Part shown: piece after piece, positions 1 through 10,118 of the stretch | Numbering within the stretch: position 1 is the first letter of the stretch | Layout of the letters: each line of letters opens with the position of its first letter | DNA from: Asticcacaulis sp. AND118 | GTDB lineage: Bacteria > Pseudomonadota > Alphaproteobacteria > Caulobacterales > Caulobacteraceae | Assembly (NCBI RefSeq): GCF_020535245.1 | Contig: NZ_CP084910.1 | Location: forward strand, 906,501-970,500 | Reading direction: 5' to 3' | Length of the DNA stretch: 64,000 nt | The notes under the pieces: generated by a model | Seen by the model: only the letters and a program-made list of their open reading frames with translations | Databases searched by the model: none | Told to the model about the DNA's origin: nothing | Made by a program: the position numbers and the translations under genes

Positions 1-815
1 GTTTCACCAATTTGCGCGGGGCCAATCTGGAGCGCTCCAAGCTATCGGGCATTCAGGCCATGAAGGCTGACTTTACCGACGCCATCCTCAAATCGTGCAA
101 GCTGGTCCGCGCCAACCTGAAACAGGCGATCATGGATAATTGCGACCTGTCGGGCGCTGACATGTCCGGCTGCGACATCACAGGCGCGTCGCTGAAAGAC
201 GCCGTGATGATCGGCACCAAGACTGAGATGTGGAACGCCTCCCAGGCCAATCTGACCGGCGTGCTGACCGAAAAGGCCGCTGGTACGGATGTCAGCCGTC
301 TGCCCTATGGCGAAATGATCCGCGACCATGCCGAATGGGTCGAGAGCTTGGGGCAGGCGGGCAAGCCGTCCCTGTTCGACAAGGCCGATCTGCGGGGTTT
401 GAAATCGATCAAGGGGCTCAATCTGGCGGCCCTGTCGGCCAAGGGCGCGATCTTCTACGGCCTCGATATGCGCGGCATCCAGCTTCAGGGGGCGCACCTC
501 GAAGGTGCGGATCTGCGGAATTGCGACCTCAGCGGGGCCGACCTGCGCGGCGCGCAGATGGTGGGTGTGCGCATGGATGGGGCTAACCTCGAAGGCGCCA
601 ATATCGGGCCGCTGAAACTGGCCGGCGACCGGCTGTTCCCGGCGGACCTGCGGCAGGCGCGCATCCGCGGGGCCAATCTGCAACGCGCCGATCTGCGTCA
701 GGCGCGTCTCGATGGCGCCGATCTGTCGCGCTCCGATCTCGACAAGGCGCAGATGACGCTGGAAAGCCTCGTCAACGTCGTCTGCGTTGGGCTTAAGGGC
801 AAAATAGCCGCTTAA
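1..815 (+). CDS. pentapeptide-repeat protein (5' end missing)
   Basis: The reading frame is already open at the first base (codons begin at position 3), so the start lies outside the window; about 271 codons are visible. The protein is built of A(D/N)LxG-type pentapeptides in two blocks (roughly residues 1-75 and 140-250), for example [18 protein letters not shown]. Such repeats fold into a right-handed quadrilateral beta helix. A linker with little repeat character (around [15 protein letters not shown]) separates the blocks. No enzymatic motif, signal peptide or membrane segment is visible. Family members range from DNA mimics to scaffold proteins, so the role cannot be deduced. The stop overlaps that of the convergent gene by a few bases. 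Confidence 0.9.
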   Translation, partial: FTNLRGANLERSKLSGIQAMKADFTDAILKSCKLVRANLKQAIMDNCDLSGADMSGCDITGASLKDAVMIGTKTEMWNASQANLTGVLTEKAAGTDVSRLPYGEMIRDHAEWVESLGQAGKPSLFDKADLRGLKSIKGLNLAALSAKGAIFYGLDMRGIQLQGAHLEGADLRNCDLSGADLRGAQMVGVRMDGANLEGANIGPLKLAGDRLFPADLRQARIRGANLQRADLRQARLDGADLSRSDLDKAQMTLESLVNVVCVGLKGKIAA

Positions 816-1669
816 AACGCTTCCGAGACGATATCCCCGTCGCCGCTGAACCAGGCGCGTTTCATGCCTGCCGAACGGAAGGGGGCGTGAACCTCACCCG
901 CGCGGGTGACAAGGATCAGGCCGCCCTCGCCGCCCATACTGGCGATCTGCCCCAGCACCAGACCGGCGCTTTCGAAGGGGCCCTGACCCGCGCCGATGCG
1001 GAAAGCCACCTGTGCCGCCGCCTGAACGCGCAGGAAATACTCACCCTGACCAGTGCAGGAAATGGCGGCGTTTTCATCGGCCCAGGTGCCGGCGCCGATG
1101 ACCGGCGTGTCGCCGACGCGGCCGGGCAGCTTGCCGAACACGCCCGCTGTCGAGGTCGCCGCCGCCAGATCGCCGTGGGAATCGAGGCAGACGCAGCCGA
1201 CCGTACCGTGGGCCAGCGTGCCCGGCGGATAGTTGGATTCGAAGGCTCCAGCGCGGGTGAAATAGTCGTCGGCGACCGTTTCGAAGCCCTGCGCTTCGGC
1301 GAATTGTCGTGCGCCATTGCCGGCCAGCATGACGTGCGGGGTCTTTTCCATTACCGCGCGGGCGACGTCGACAGGGTTCTTGTAGCCGGCCAGCGCCGCC
1401 ACGGCCCCGGCGCGGCGATCCGAACCGCTCATCAGGCTGGCGTCCAGTTCGTACACGCCGGCGGCATTGGGCGACGCACCCTTACCGGCGACGTAGAGGC
1501 CGGAGTCTTCGAGCGAACGCACGGTTTCGGTCACCACGTCCAGCGCGCGTGCGCCGTTCATCAGGCTGTGGCGTGCGATCTTGGCCAGCCCTTTCATGTG
1601 GGTGATCTCAAGGCCGTAGTCGCGGCCGGCCTTGGCGCCCGCGCCGCCATGCAGGGCGAATGCGATCAT
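812..1669 (-). CDS. isoaspartyl peptidase / plant-type L-asparaginase
   Basis: This 285-aa protein belongs to the Ntn-hydrolase asparaginase-2 family. It starts with the conserved FALHGGAGA segment and contains [10 protein letters not shown], whose Thr156 should become the new N-terminal nucleophile after autocleavage into alpha and beta chains. Downstream SGSDRRAG and the GTGAY-like positions fit substrate binding. Family members remove isoaspartyl residues from damaged peptides and hydrolyse asparagine. No signal peptide is seen, so it should be cytoplasmic. The length is slightly short for the family (about 300-320 aa), and the C-terminus ends soon after the second conserved block. It is convergent with the pentapeptide gene. 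Confidence 0.9.
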   Translation of the reverse strand: MIAFALHGGAGAKAGRDYGLEITHMKGLAKIARHSLMNGARALDVVTETVRSLEDSGLYVAGKGASPNAAGVYELDASLMSGSDRRAGAVAALAGYKNPVDVARAVMEKTPHVMLAGNGARQFAEAQGFETVADDYFTRAGAFESNYPPGTLAHGTVGCVCLDSHGDLAAATSTAGVFGKLPGRVGDTPVIGAGTWADENAAISCTGQGEYFLRVQAAAQVAFRIGAGQGPFESAGLVLGQIASMGGEGGLILVTRAGEVHAPFRSAGMKRAWFSGDGDIVSEAF

Positions 1670-1684
1670 GGGAGGACTCCGTCT

Positions 1685-3274
1685 TTAACCGGCGGCGGTT
1701 GTAGGGGATGCGGGGGCAGAAAGAAAGCCCACCTCCAACGTGTCAGTGGCCAGCCGTCTCGGACCCGGACGGTGGCTGACGAGGATCAGGCCCTGACCGG
1801 TGCGGTCCAGATGCGCGGCGATGGCGGCTATGACGGCGGCTTCGGTAGCGGCATCCAGTCCCTCGGTCGGCTCATCCAGCACCAGCACATCCGCCTTGCG
1901 CAATAACGCGCGCGCCAGATTGAGGCGTTTACGCTCGCCGCCCGACAGCGTCACGCCGCCGTCGCCGATCCATTGGTGCAGGCCCTTGGGCATGGCGGCG
2001 ACGCGGGCTTTCAACTGCGCGGCTTCGAGCGCCGCCCATACCTGCGCGGTCAGGACGTCGGGCGTCGAGGCGGCGATCTCCCGGGGCGACAGGGCCATCA
2101 GCAGGTTGTCGCCGATCGTGCCGTTGAGCACGGGCGCATCCTGCGGCGACAGACTGAAGGTTGTGGCGGGAAGACCGTCGAGCCCCGGCGCGTCGGTCAC
2201 CGGGCGCAGGCCCATCAACGCCTCGATCAGGCGCGTCTTTCCCGTCCCCGAACCCCCGCTGACCCGCAGACGCGTCTGCCCATTGAGGACGTAATCCTGC
2301 CCGCGATAGCGCAACACCGAACCGTGGCGTGAGGGCGGCGTTTCTTGCGGCAAGTCGCCCAGTTCGGCGACACGGCTTTCGGCTTCGTCGAACAGCCGCT
2401 TCTGCGCCATGGCCTTGAGCAGCGGCCCGGTCGATTCGAAGGCGACGGTGGTCACCAGCAGACCCAGCGCCAGCATCGGCATATCGGCGCGCAGATGGGT
2501 GGCGACGATCAGGGCCAGAGTCGCGGCCATAACGGTCAGGTTGAACAGAGCAGGCAGGGATTCGCTGCGCGCCTGGGCTTCACGCGCGACGCGCAGGGCG
2601 GCCTCCTGCGCCGCCAGCCGGTCGATAAAACGCTCCGACAAGCGATAGGCGGCGATGTCGGGCAGGAAGGGCAGGGTTTCGTGCACACTCTGTTTCAGCG
2701 CACCCAGTTCAGCCAGTCCGGTGGCTTGTGAGGGCGCGATACGGCGCGACCAGATGATCAGCGCGCCTATGCCCGCTGCGGCAATAAGCGTGGCCAGAGG
2801 CGACAGCAGCAGGGACAGGACCAGAGCGGCCATCAGCCCGCCCAAAGCCGACGCCCAGTTGCTCTGCGCCACCAGCGCGTTTTCGAGTTGTCCCACGTCC
2901 TGCACCAGCCGCGCCGAGGTCTCGCCCCGGCTGAGATTGAGGCCGGAACGACTCACTCGCTCGAACAGCCACGGGCGCAATTCGGCGAGCGCGCGCAAGG
3001 CTGCCGTGTGAGCGCTAAGGCGCTCGAAATAGCGCATGGCGGTGCGGGCGATGGCCAGTCCGCGAATGGCCGCCGAGGGTAACAGGTAGTTGAAGGCCAT
3101 CATCACCGCGCCGCCGGCTGCCCCGGCAATGGCGGCTCCCGCGAGGAACCAGCCCGACAGGCCGAGCAGGGTGGTCGCGGCGATCGATACACCGGCCGCG
3201 CAGATGGCGGCGACGGTCAGTTGCGTGCGATGACGGCGTTTGAGATCGGCGAAATAGGTCTTGAACGCGCTCAC
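1685..3274 (-). CDS. cydC: thiol reductant ABC exporter subunit CydC
   Basis: A 529-aa fused permease-ATPase. About six hydrophobic segments fill residues 1-290. The nucleotide-binding domain follows with Walker A (SGGSGTGKT), signature LSGGERKRL and Walker [14 protein letters not shown]. CydDC exports cysteine and glutathione to the periplasm and is needed to assemble haem into cytochrome bd. The start codon overlaps the end of cydD by 4 bp, so the two are translationally coupled. They lie divergent from cydABX, the oxidase they serve. The ATPase domain is compact but all core motifs are present. Confidence 0.93.
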   Translation of the reverse strand: MSAFKTYFADLKRRHRTQLTVAAICAAGVSIAATTLLGLSGWFLAGAAIAGAAGGAVMMAFNYLLPSAAIRGLAIARTAMRYFERLSAHTAALRALAELRPWLFERVSRSGLNLSRGETSARLVQDVGQLENALVAQSNWASALGGLMAALVLSLLLSPLATLIAAAGIGALIIWSRRIAPSQATGLAELGALKQSVHETLPFLPDIAAYRLSERFIDRLAAQEAALRVAREAQARSESLPALFNLTVMAATLALIVATHLRADMPMLALGLLVTTVAFESTGPLLKAMAQKRLFDEAESRVAELGDLPQETPPSRHGSVLRYRGQDYVLNGQTRLRVSGGSGTGKTRLIEALMGLRPVTDAPGLDGLPATTFSLSPQDAPVLNGTIGDNLLMALSPREIAASTPDVLTAQVWAALEAAQLKARVAAMPKGLHQWIGDGGVTLSGGERKRLNLARALLRKADVLVLDEPTEGLDAATEAAVIAAIAAHLDRTGQGLILVSHRPGPRRLATDTLEVGFLSAPASPTTAAG

Positions 3275-5019
3275 AGCCGCACCTCCTGAGTGGCGATGGC
3301 AGCCAGCGCGTCGGAATGGGTGGCCATGATTACCGTGCGGCCCCTGGCTGCGCGGCGGATGGCGGCGGCGATGGCGGCTTCGGACGCGGCATCAAGGTCG
3401 GCGGTCGGCTCATCGAGCAGCAAAAGGGGCGCGGGCTTGAGCAGGGTGCGCGCCAGACCGATGCGCCGCCGCTCGCCACCGGACAGGCCCGAACCGCGTT
3501 CGTCCAGAACCGCATCGAGCCCACGCGCGGCCACCAGATCGCCGAGCCCGGTCAGGGCGATGATACTCTCCAATTCTGTGTCGCTGGCCTGAGGGTGCGA
3601 CAGACGCAGATTGTCGGCCAGTGTGCCGGGCAGGATCGGCGTATGCTGCGACATCCAGGCCATGCCGGGCGACAGATCGTGCGCGGGCGTCAGAACCTCA
3701 CCGCCGATCTCGATCTCGCCATGTGCCTGCACATCGCCACTGGCGCCCAGCAGCAGACGCAGCAGGGTCGACTTGCCCGAACCTGTTTCGCCACGTAGGG
3801 CGATGATAGAGCCACCATCTGCGGTGAAGCTGACCGGCGCAAAGACCGGCGTCGCATCGTCGGCAAACATGGCGGTGACGTCGGTGAAGCGCAGGGCCGG
3901 GGCGGTATTGAAAATCAGACACTTTGTTTCCGGCGTTTCCAGCCGGGTTTCCAGTTCGATCAGGGCTTCGGCGGCGGCCCGCGCCTGCTGTTCCTCGTGA
4001 TAGGCGGCGCTGAGGCGGCGCAAGGGAAAATAGACTTCCGGGGCCAGCGCCAGCGCAAAAAAGGCCGGAGCGAAGGCGTCACCAGCGAAGGCAGGACTAC
4101 CGAACAGGCCGGTATTGAAGTCGAGGAAACCGGGCACCGGGAAGGGCAGGAGGCCCAGCAGGGCGAAACCGCAATAGACGGCGATCAGCGCCACCGAAAG
4201 GGCCGCGAAAAACTCCAGTATCGCCGAGCCGCTGAACGCCATGCGTAAGACGGAAAGCGTGCGCTCCGATACGTCGCTCGCCGCGCGGCGCACCTTGGCG
4301 GCCTGCGCCTCTTCATTGTCGAAGGCGCGGATCAACGGTAGGTGGCGCAGGCGATCGGCGAACAGGCCGGACAGGCGCGTCAGGGAATCGAGCTGCCGGC
4401 GGGCCTCTGCCGCCGTCGCCATGCCGGACAAGGCCATCAGTGTGACAAAGGGACACAGGGTGAACAGGATGATCGCCGCCGCAAAGGGCGAAGCCACGGC
4501 GATGGCGGCGGTGACGAGAAGCGGCGTCAGGGCGGTCGCCTGTCGCGCCGGGACGAAGCGCGCATAATAGCCTTCCAGCGCTTCCGTATGCTCGAACATC
4601 GCGTTCATGCGGCCCATCTGTGCCCCGCCGATACCGCGACCGGACAGGGCCTTACGCAGCAGGGACAGGCGCCGATTTTCAATAATGATTCGCGCCGATT
4701 TCAGGCTAGTAATCTGATTATAATAAGAAATAATACCGCGTACACTCAGGCTGAGGATCAGCAGTATAAGGCCGCCCCACGGGGTGCGCCCCGCCCGGAC
4801 ATCCTGCAGGATGAGGGCCAGCGCGGCGGCGAACCCGGTGGCGCAAACCACCGCACAAATCTCCAATTGTCGCACAAGTGTGACTTGTGTTTTGGCGGCG
4901 ACGGCCCATAGTTTCAACTTCTGACGCACGACCTTCACGCGAGTCTTTTCCGCGATGTGGGCGGCATCCCCCAAGGTATCTAACGGGGTCTCTGAAGGCT
5001 GGGGACGGGGGTGCGACAT
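3271..5019 (-). CDS. cydD: thiol reductant ABC exporter subunit CydD
   Basis: 582 aa from the ATG at 5019-5017. The frame is open for 73 more codons upstream, but that part runs into the divergent promoter region and looks non-coding. The N-terminal half carries about six membrane segments. The ATPase domain has Walker A ([10 protein letters not shown]), signature [10 protein letters not shown] and Walker [13 protein letters not shown]. It pairs with CydC (4-bp overlap) as the heterodimeric cysteine/glutathione exporter required for cytochrome bd maturation. The 190-bp gap to cydA should hold both promoters; no convincing FNR-type TTGAT-N4-ATCAA box was found there. Confidence 0.92.
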   Translation of the reverse strand: MSHPRPQPSETPLDTLGDAAHIAEKTRVKVVRQKLKLWAVAAKTQVTLVRQLEICAVVCATGFAAALALILQDVRAGRTPWGGLILLILSLSVRGIISYYNQITSLKSARIIIENRRLSLLRKALSGRGIGGAQMGRMNAMFEHTEALEGYYARFVPARQATALTPLLVTAAIAVASPFAAAIILFTLCPFVTLMALSGMATAAEARRQLDSLTRLSGLFADRLRHLPLIRAFDNEEAQAAKVRRAASDVSERTLSVLRMAFSGSAILEFFAALSVALIAVYCGFALLGLLPFPVPGFLDFNTGLFGSPAFAGDAFAPAFFALALAPEVYFPLRRLSAAYHEEQQARAAAEALIELETRLETPETKCLIFNTAPALRFTDVTAMFADDATPVFAPVSFTADGGSIIALRGETGSGKSTLLRLLLGASGDVQAHGEIEIGGEVLTPAHDLSPGMAWMSQHTPILPGTLADNLRLSHPQASDTELESIIALTGLGDLVAARGLDAVLDERGSGLSGGERRRIGLARTLLKPAPLLLLDEPTADLDAASEAAIAAAIRRAARGRTVIMATHSDALAAIATQEVRL

Positions 5020-5210
5020 TTGGTGCGATAGGCGTTTCAGGGGCGGGGCGTATAAGCGGGCCCAGCTTAGTTGTGTTTGTACAAGTAAGCCGGAATGGGT
5101 TCCTAGTAGCGCATTTCGGACACCAAGGGGCAAATTTCCACTCACCTGCTGCACCTTGCCGCAGTTGGGCTGCGATCTAAAAACCCCAATAACCCGAGGG
5201 ATATATCTCA

Positions 5211-6800
5211 ATGGATATGATGACGGTCGATCTATCAAGGTGGCAGTTCGCCTTGACGGCGCTGTATCACTTTCTGTTCGTCCCGCTCACGCTTGGCCTT
5301 TCCTTCATGCTGGTCATCATGGAAAGCGTCTATGTTCTGACGCGGCGCGAAATATGGCGCACCATCACCCGGTTCTGGGGCACGCTGTTCGGCATCAACT
5401 TCGTGCTGGGCGTGGCCACGGGCCTGACCATGGAATTCCAGTTCGGAACCAACTGGTCCTACTATTCACACTTCGTAGGCGACATCTTCGGCGCCCCGCT
5501 GGCCATCGAAGGTCTGATGGCCTTCTTCCTCGAAGCCACCTTTGTCGGCCTGATGTTCTTCGGCTGGGACAAGCTGTCGCGCGTGGGGCACCTGATGGTG
5601 ACCTTCCTCGTGGCGTTGGGCACCAACCTGTCGGCCCTGTGGATTCTGATCGCCAACGGCTGGATGCAGAACCCGGTCGGTTCGGATTTCAATCCAGCGA
5701 CCATGCGCATGGAAGTCACCGATTTCATGGCCGTTCTGTTCAACCCGGTGGCTCAGGCCAAGTTCGTTCACACCGTGTCGGCCGGCTATGTCTGCGCCGC
5801 CGTCTTCGTGCTGGGCGTCTCGGCCCTCTATCTGCTCAAGGGCAAGTGGGTGTCGGTCGCCAAACGCTCGATGGCGGTAGCCGCGGCCTTCGGTCTGGCC
5901 TCTTCGCTGTCGGTCGTCGTTCTGGGCGACGAGTCGGGCTATGCCCTGACCGATAATCAGAAGATGAAGCTGGCGGCGCTCGAAGCCATGTGGGAAACCG
6001 AGCCCGCGCCGGCCGGACTCACCCTGTTCGGTATACCGAATGTAGAAACCCGGCACACGGACATGGAAATCAAGGTGCCCTACGTATTGGGACTGATCTC
6101 CACCCGTTCGCTGGACCGCCCGGTTATCGGCATTCTCGAACTGGTCGAAACCGCCGAGCATCGTATTCAGTCGGGCATTATCGCCTATGACGCGGTGGAA
6201 AAGCTCAAGGTCGATCAAAACGATCTGGCCGCCCGCGCGCAGTTCGAAGCGCACAAGCGCGACCTCGGCTACGGTTACCTGCTGAAGCGCTATGTTTCCG
6301 ACCCGCGCACCGCCGACGCCGCCCTCATCCAGAAGGCCGCGCTCGACACCATACCCAACGTCCCGGTGATGTTCTGGGTCTTCCGCCTGATGGCTGCGAT
6401 CGGCTTTGCCATGATCGGCCTGTTTGCTCTGGCCTTCGTGCTGGTGTCCCTGCGCAAGGTGGAGCACACCCGCTGGTTCCTGCGTCTGTGCGTGCTGGCC
6501 ATACCTCTGCCGTGGATCGCCATCGAAGCCGGCTGGATACTGGCCGAAATCGGGCGTCAGCCCTGGGCCGTCGAAGGCGTGCTGCCCACCTTCATGGGGG
6601 CGTCGAGCCTGAGCGTCGGCCAGATATGGGTGACCATCATCGGCTTTACCCTGCTGTACGGCACTTTGGCGGTCATCGAGGTCGGGCTGCTGATCAAAAC
6701 CATCAAAAAAGGTCCCTATGCGTCCAGGTTCGGCCGCATGCAGGACGCCGAAGAGGCCAGCCCGCTGGAAGCCGGTGGTCTCACCGGACCTGCCGAGTAA
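5211..6800 (+). CDS. cydA: cytochrome bd ubiquinol oxidase subunit I
   Basis: A 529-aa integral membrane protein with about nine hydrophobic segments. The N-terminal LYHFLFVPLTLG carries the first haem ligand His. A GRQPWAVEG motif marks the region after the quinol-binding Q loop. A GAGG-type SD (cgaggg at 5195-5200) precedes the ATG by about 10 nt. With CydB and CydX it forms the terminal oxidase that reduces O2 to water at high oxygen affinity. The length resembles the long-Q-loop enzymes (E. coli 522 aa). The gene heads the rightward cyd unit. Confidence 0.96.
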   Translation: MDMMTVDLSRWQFALTALYHFLFVPLTLGLSFMLVIMESVYVLTRREIWRTITRFWGTLFGINFVLGVATGLTMEFQFGTNWSYYSHFVGDIFGAPLAIEGLMAFFLEATFVGLMFFGWDKLSRVGHLMVTFLVALGTNLSALWILIANGWMQNPVGSDFNPATMRMEVTDFMAVLFNPVAQAKFVHTVSAGYVCAAVFVLGVSALYLLKGKWVSVAKRSMAVAAAFGLASSLSVVVLGDESGYALTDNQKMKLAALEAMWETEPAPAGLTLFGIPNVETRHTDMEIKVPYVLGLISTRSLDRPVIGILELVETAEHRIQSGIIAYDAVEKLKVDQNDLAARAQFEAHKRDLGYGYLLKRYVSDPRTADAALIQKAALDTIPNVPVMFWVFRLMAAIGFAMIGLFALAFVLVSLRKVEHTRWFLRLCVLAIPLPWIAIEAGWILAEIGRQPWAVEGVLPTFMGASSLSVGQIWVTIIGFTLLYGTLAVIEVGLLIKTIKKGPYASRFGRMQDAEEASPLEAGGLTGPAE

Positions 6801-6812
6801 AGGCGCATGACT

Positions 6813-6835
6813 CCGGACCGCTTTTGGCGGTCCGG
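6813..6835 (+). other. perfect hairpin in the cydA-cydB gap
   Basis: CCGGACCGC and GCGGTCCGG form a perfect 9-bp stem around a 5-nt loop directly after cydA. No T-run follows, so it is more likely an mRNA-stability or processing structure than a terminator. A second perfect hairpin (6879-6899, arms ACAATCTGA/TCAGATTGT, 3-nt loop) follows before the cydB ribosome-binding site. The 145-bp gap is long for two genes that make a 1:1 complex. Confidence 0.5.
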
Positions 6836-6945
6836 CAAGGGCAAGCGCCCGCCCGAGCTTATGCGAGGTAAGCCCCGGACAATCTGAAAATCAGATTGTT
6901 ATTCATGCAAGGGTTTCGAGCGCTTGAACGCATTGGAGAATAATT

Positions 6946-8106
6946 ATGGAACTACCTCTCGACTATATGACGTTGCGGGTGATCTGGTGGCTGCTTATGG
7001 GCGTGCTGCTGATCGGCTTCGCCATCATGGACGGCTATGCGCTGGGCACGCTTGCCTCGCTGCCTTTCGTCGCCAGGACCGATGACGAGCGCCGCGCGGT
7101 GATCAACACCGTCTCTGCTACCTGGGAAGGCAATCAGGTGTGGCTCATCCTCGGTGGCGGGGCAATCTTCGCCGCCTGGCCTTTCGTCTATGCGGTGAGC
7201 TTTTCCGGCTTTTATCTGGCCATGTTCCTCGTGCTGTCGGCACTGATCCTGCGTCCCGTCGGCTTCAAGTATCGCTCGAAGAAGCCGGGCAAGGCTTGGC
7301 GCCGTAACTGGGACTGGGCGCTGTTCGTGGGTGGCTTCGTCCCGGCGCTGGTCTTCGGCGTGGCGGTCGGCAATGTGCTTCAGGGTGCGCCGTTCAGCCT
7401 CGATAGCGACCTGCGCATCACCTATCACGATCAGTTCCTCGGCGGTCTGCTCGGCCTGTTCAGCCCCTTCACCCTTCTCTGCGGTCTGGCTTCGGTCGCC
7501 ATGCTGCTGCTGCAAGGCGCAACCTGGGTGTCGCTGAAGATCGAAAAAGGTGAACTGCGTGACCGCGCCATCAGGTATGGCATCTTCGCCGGCATTGCGG
7601 TGATCGTGCTCTACGCGCTGGGCGGTCTCTACCTTGCCGTGGGCGATCTGGGCTTCAAGGTTGTAGGCGATGTCGCCGCTGACGGCCCATCCAACCCGCG
7701 TAATGCGGAAGTGGTCAGGGAAGCGGGCGCGTGGTTGCTCAACTACGGTCAGTATCCGTGGATGATTGCCGCACCGGTGCTGGGCTTTGTCGGTACGGCT
7801 CTGGCCCTGCTGGGTCTGAAAACCAAGGCCGATCCGTGGGCCTTCATCGGGTCATCGGTCGCGGTACTGGGCATTATCGGCAGCGTCGGTTTGTCGATGT
7901 TCCCGGTCATCCTGCCGTCGACGGTTGATGTCCATTCCAGCCTTCTGGTGTGGAACGCCTCCAGCTCGCACTCGACCCTGTTCACCATGCTGGTGGTGAC
8001 GGTGGTTTTCCTGCCGATCGTCCTGCTCTACACCGCATGGGTGTACAAGGTTCTGTTCGGGCGGATCGAGGTGAAGGCGCTGAAAACAAACCCCGATCTC
8101 TACTAA
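6946..8106 (+). CDS. cydB: cytochrome bd ubiquinol oxidase subunit II
   Basis: 386 aa with about eight or nine membrane segments. The N-terminus MELPLDYMTLRVIWWLLMG and the block GNQVWLILGGGAIFAAWP are diagnostic of CydB. It forms the pseudo-symmetric partner of CydA and stabilises the haem cluster. A GGAG-type SD (ttggag) lies about 10 nt upstream of the ATG. It lies between cydA and the small cydX gene. The hydrophobic core appears intact and no anomalies are seen. Confidence 0.96.
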   Translation: MELPLDYMTLRVIWWLLMGVLLIGFAIMDGYALGTLASLPFVARTDDERRAVINTVSATWEGNQVWLILGGGAIFAAWPFVYAVSFSGFYLAMFLVLSALILRPVGFKYRSKKPGKAWRRNWDWALFVGGFVPALVFGVAVGNVLQGAPFSLDSDLRITYHDQFLGGLLGLFSPFTLLCGLASVAMLLLQGATWVSLKIEKGELRDRAIRYGIFAGIAVIVLYALGGLYLAVGDLGFKVVGDVAADGPSNPRNAEVVREAGAWLLNYGQYPWMIAAPVLGFVGTALALLGLKTKADPWAFIGSSVAVLGIIGSVGLSMFPVILPSTVDVHSSLLVWNASSSHSTLFTMLVVTVVFLPIVLLYTAWVYKVLFGRIEVKALKTNPDLY

Positions 8107-8110
8107 GATC

Positions 8111-8153
8111 ATGAGGGAAACCCCGGTTTCCCTCATGCGCTCCCTTCCTTTTT
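8111..8153 (+). terminator. hairpin with T-run between cydB and cydX
   Basis: ATGAGGGAAAC pairs perfectly with GTTTCCCTCAT (8111-8136) within a few bases of the cydB stop. A T5 tract follows at about 8149-8153, 13 nt after the stem. The distance is too long for an optimal intrinsic terminator. It may be a partial terminator or a 3'-end stabiliser that sets how much cydX message is made relative to cydAB. Confidence 0.45.
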
Positions 8154-8185
8154 GAGCCTGACCATGTCAGGCAAGGAGTTGTAAA

Positions 8186-8308
8186 ATGTGGTATTTTACC
8201 TGGGTTCTGGGCCTTGGCCTCGCGGTCACCTTCGGGATTCTGAACGGCATCTGGTTCGAATTCCTGACCACCGACGATCCTGACGCCGAAGATCCGTACA
8301 AGGAATAG
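8186..8308 (+). CDS. cydX: cytochrome bd small subunit CydX
   Basis: A 40-aa ORF read directly from the sequence: it starts MWYFTWVLGLGLAVTFGILN, continues GIWFE and has an acidic tail (DDPDAEDPYKE). One N-terminal transmembrane helix, the aromatic start (WYFTWxLG) and the N-G-x-W-x-E ending of the helix are the CydX/YbgT signature. CydX binds CydA and stabilises the haems of cytochrome bd. A strong AAGGAG SD (8173-8178) sits 7 nt before the ATG. It lies 79 bp after cydB in the same orientation. It is below the usual annotation length cut-off, but family, position and SD all agree. Confidence 0.93.
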   Translation: MWYFTWVLGLGLAVTFGILNGIWFEFLTTDDPDAEDPYKE

Positions 8309-8366
8309 ATAGGCAGATCGTTCAGGAGCCGCAGCAGGGGCGTCATTGAACTTTCCAGCTCAGAGG

Positions 8367-8396
8367 CGGCGGTGGCGCTTTGCGCTGCCGCCGTTT
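8367..8396 (+). terminator. putative terminator of the cyd unit
   Basis: A 12-bp stem (arms 8367-8378 and 8382-8393, with two G-T pairs) with a TTT loop is followed by gTTTcc. It lies 58 bp after the cydX stop, between cydX and the convergent capD-like gene. The T-run is poor, so this is a likely but not strong terminator. Confidence 0.45.
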
Positions 8397-8492
8397 CCGT
8401 TCGGACAGGCCGGTGAAGTAATCGTAGCTGGCCAGCGACGCCAGTTCGTCCCGTTCGCCGTGTATGACCGGGTTTTAGCCTGCCCGCAAATG

Positions 8493-9686
8493 TTAAACGC
8501 CTTCCGGTTCCAGCGCCGGGTAGTCGCGAAGGGTCTTCACGAAATGAAAGACCTGCGCCTTCACGATCTCATCCTCGCCGCGTTCGGCCAGGGTAAACAA
8601 CTCGCTCATCAGGGCCGGGGGCAGGTGCAGGTCCATGTGCTGGTTGACGACCTTGAAGATGCCGGGCAGCAGCGGCGCGCGGATTTCGTTGTCGTCGAGC
8701 AGGGCCTCTGTGATCTTTTCGCCGTCGCGCAGACCGGTCAGGACGATCTTGATATCCTTGTCGACCTTGAGCCCGTACATTTCGATCATGCGCTTGGCCA
8801 GATCGTAGATGCGGATCGGCGTGCCCATTTCGAGGATGTAGAGGCTCGATTTTTCGGACAGCTTGGTCGCATTGTGCATGGCCGCCGTCATGACCAGTTG
8901 CACGGCCTCAAAGATGGTCATGAAGAAGCGTTCGACCTTGGGATCGGTGAGCGTGATCGGCCCGCCGCGCTCGATCTGGGCGCGGAACAGCGGCACGACC
9001 GAGCCCGTGGAGCCCAGCACATTACCGAAACGCACGACGCAGGCCTGATTAAGATGACCCATCTGGGATGAGATCAGATGTTCGGCCAGACGCTTGGTTG
9101 CGCCCATCATCGAAGCCGGGGCCACCGCCTTGTCCGACGAGATCAGCACCAGTTGCTGCACATTGGCCGCCTGAGCCGCGTCGATGACGTATTGTGTGCC
9201 CATGACATTGGTCAGCACGCCTTCGGACGGATTGATCTCGACCATCGGCACGTGTTTGAGCGCGGCGGCGTGGAAGATGACGTCGGGCTTTTCGGCGACG
9301 AAGATCGCTTCGAGGCGTGCCTTGCGGCGGATGGAACACAGGATCAACTTGACCGGCGGCTTGTCGAATTCCAGTTTCAGCGATTGCTCGACGTCGTAGA
9401 GCGCCAGTTCCGAATGGTCGATCAGGGTGACGTGTGATGCACCGAGGCGCAGGGCCTGACGCGCGATCTCCGAGCCGATGGAACCGCCGCCGCCGGTGAT
9501 CAGAACGCGCTTTCCGGCATAGAAGGCGTTCAGCGCTTCATGATCGAGATGAACCTGCGGCCGGTGCAGCAGCGACTTATAGGAGATCTGGTCGTTGGGA
9601 TCGGCGAGCGATAATTGCACGTTCCTCCGCCCCATCATGCCGGACTTGGCCAGAAACCGCAGAATACGATAATTGAGTATGGCCAT
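8493..9686 (-). CDS. CapD/FlaA1-type NDP-sugar 4,6-dehydratase-like enzyme
   Basis: A 397-aa short-chain dehydrogenase-fold protein. The NAD(P)-binding GGGGSIGSE lies at about residues 65-73. The catalytic segment SSDKAV...MMGATKR supplies the Ser/Thr-Asp-Lys and the Met-Gly-x-x-Lys in place of the classical YxxxK of SDR enzymes. The C-terminal part (TGLRDGEKITEALL) is typical of CapD/PglF UDP-GlcNAc dehydratases. Unlike full CapD/WbpM proteins (about 600-650 aa) it lacks the N-terminal membrane domain, so it resembles the soluble FlaA1 form. A role in making modified sugars for surface polysaccharide or flagellin glycosylation is inferred; no glycan genes are adjacent. It is convergent with the cyd operon. 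Confidence 0.85.
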   Translation of the reverse strand: MAILNYRILRFLAKSGMMGRRNVQLSLADPNDQISYKSLLHRPQVHLDHEALNAFYAGKRVLITGGGGSIGSEIARQALRLGASHVTLIDHSELALYDVEQSLKLEFDKPPVKLILCSIRRKARLEAIFVAEKPDVIFHAAALKHVPMVEINPSEGVLTNVMGTQYVIDAAQAANVQQLVLISSDKAVAPASMMGATKRLAEHLISSQMGHLNQACVVRFGNVLGSTGSVVPLFRAQIERGGPITLTDPKVERFFMTIFEAVQLVMTAAMHNATKLSEKSSLYILEMGTPIRIYDLAKRMIEMYGLKVDKDIKIVLTGLRDGEKITEALLDDNEIRAPLLPGIFKVVNQHMDLHLPPALMSELFTLAERGEDEIVKAQVFHFVKTLRDYPALEPEGV

Positions 9687-9863
9687 TCGAACTTAGTACC
9701 GGTCCCGGAAGGGAAGAAGAGATACAGGCATTGACACCCCCCGCGTCGTGCGTGCATGGCGACATCGGAACATCGCGCTCGCAATTTACAGCTTTTTCTC
9801 GAAAAGGAATAAGGTAATTTTCGGACGCATTGGATTTCCTCAACAGTTTTCGCTCATGGCGCG

Positions 9864-10115
9864 ATGAAAGTCACAGTTCTCTTTTTTGGCAAGGTGGCCG
9901 ATGCGATGGGCAAGCGTCAGTGCGTGCTTGATGTTCCTGATACGCAGGCCGGCCTGTTTACCCTGCGGGATTCCGTTCTGGGGCAAGCCTTTGCCGCTGA
10001 AGCGCTGGATATGGCGCGCGTGCTGATGAGCGTCAATCAGACGCTCGAAACTCGTGACCGTGTCCTGGTGGATGGCGATGAGGTGGCCTTTTTCCCGGTT
10101 TTTTCGGGAGGATAG
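9864..10115 (+). CDS. moaD: molybdopterin synthase small subunit MoaD
   Basis: 83 aa with a ubiquitin-like fold and the essential C-terminal Gly-Gly (FFPVFSGG). The terminal glycine is thiocarboxylated and donates sulfur to precursor Z. It is followed 3 nt later by moaE and then moaC, forming a molybdenum-cofactor operon. No clear SD precedes the ATG, so the start rests on alignment to the family. It acts in the cytoplasm as a heterotetramer with MoaE. Confidence 0.92.
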   Translation: MKVTVLFFGKVADAMGKRQCVLDVPDTQAGLFTLRDSVLGQAFAAEALDMARVLMSVNQTLETRDRVLVDGDEVAFFPVFSGG

Positions 10116-10118
10116 GCG

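Noticed and set aside
5020-5210. FNR/FixK-type box in the cydD-cydA gap (TTGTGTTTGTACAA)
   Set aside because: Only the TTGT/ACAA ends match; too weak to call an operator.
9577-9843. 88-codon minus-strand frame overlapping the start of the CapD-like gene
   Set aside because: Different frame, cysteine-rich without pattern, no SD.
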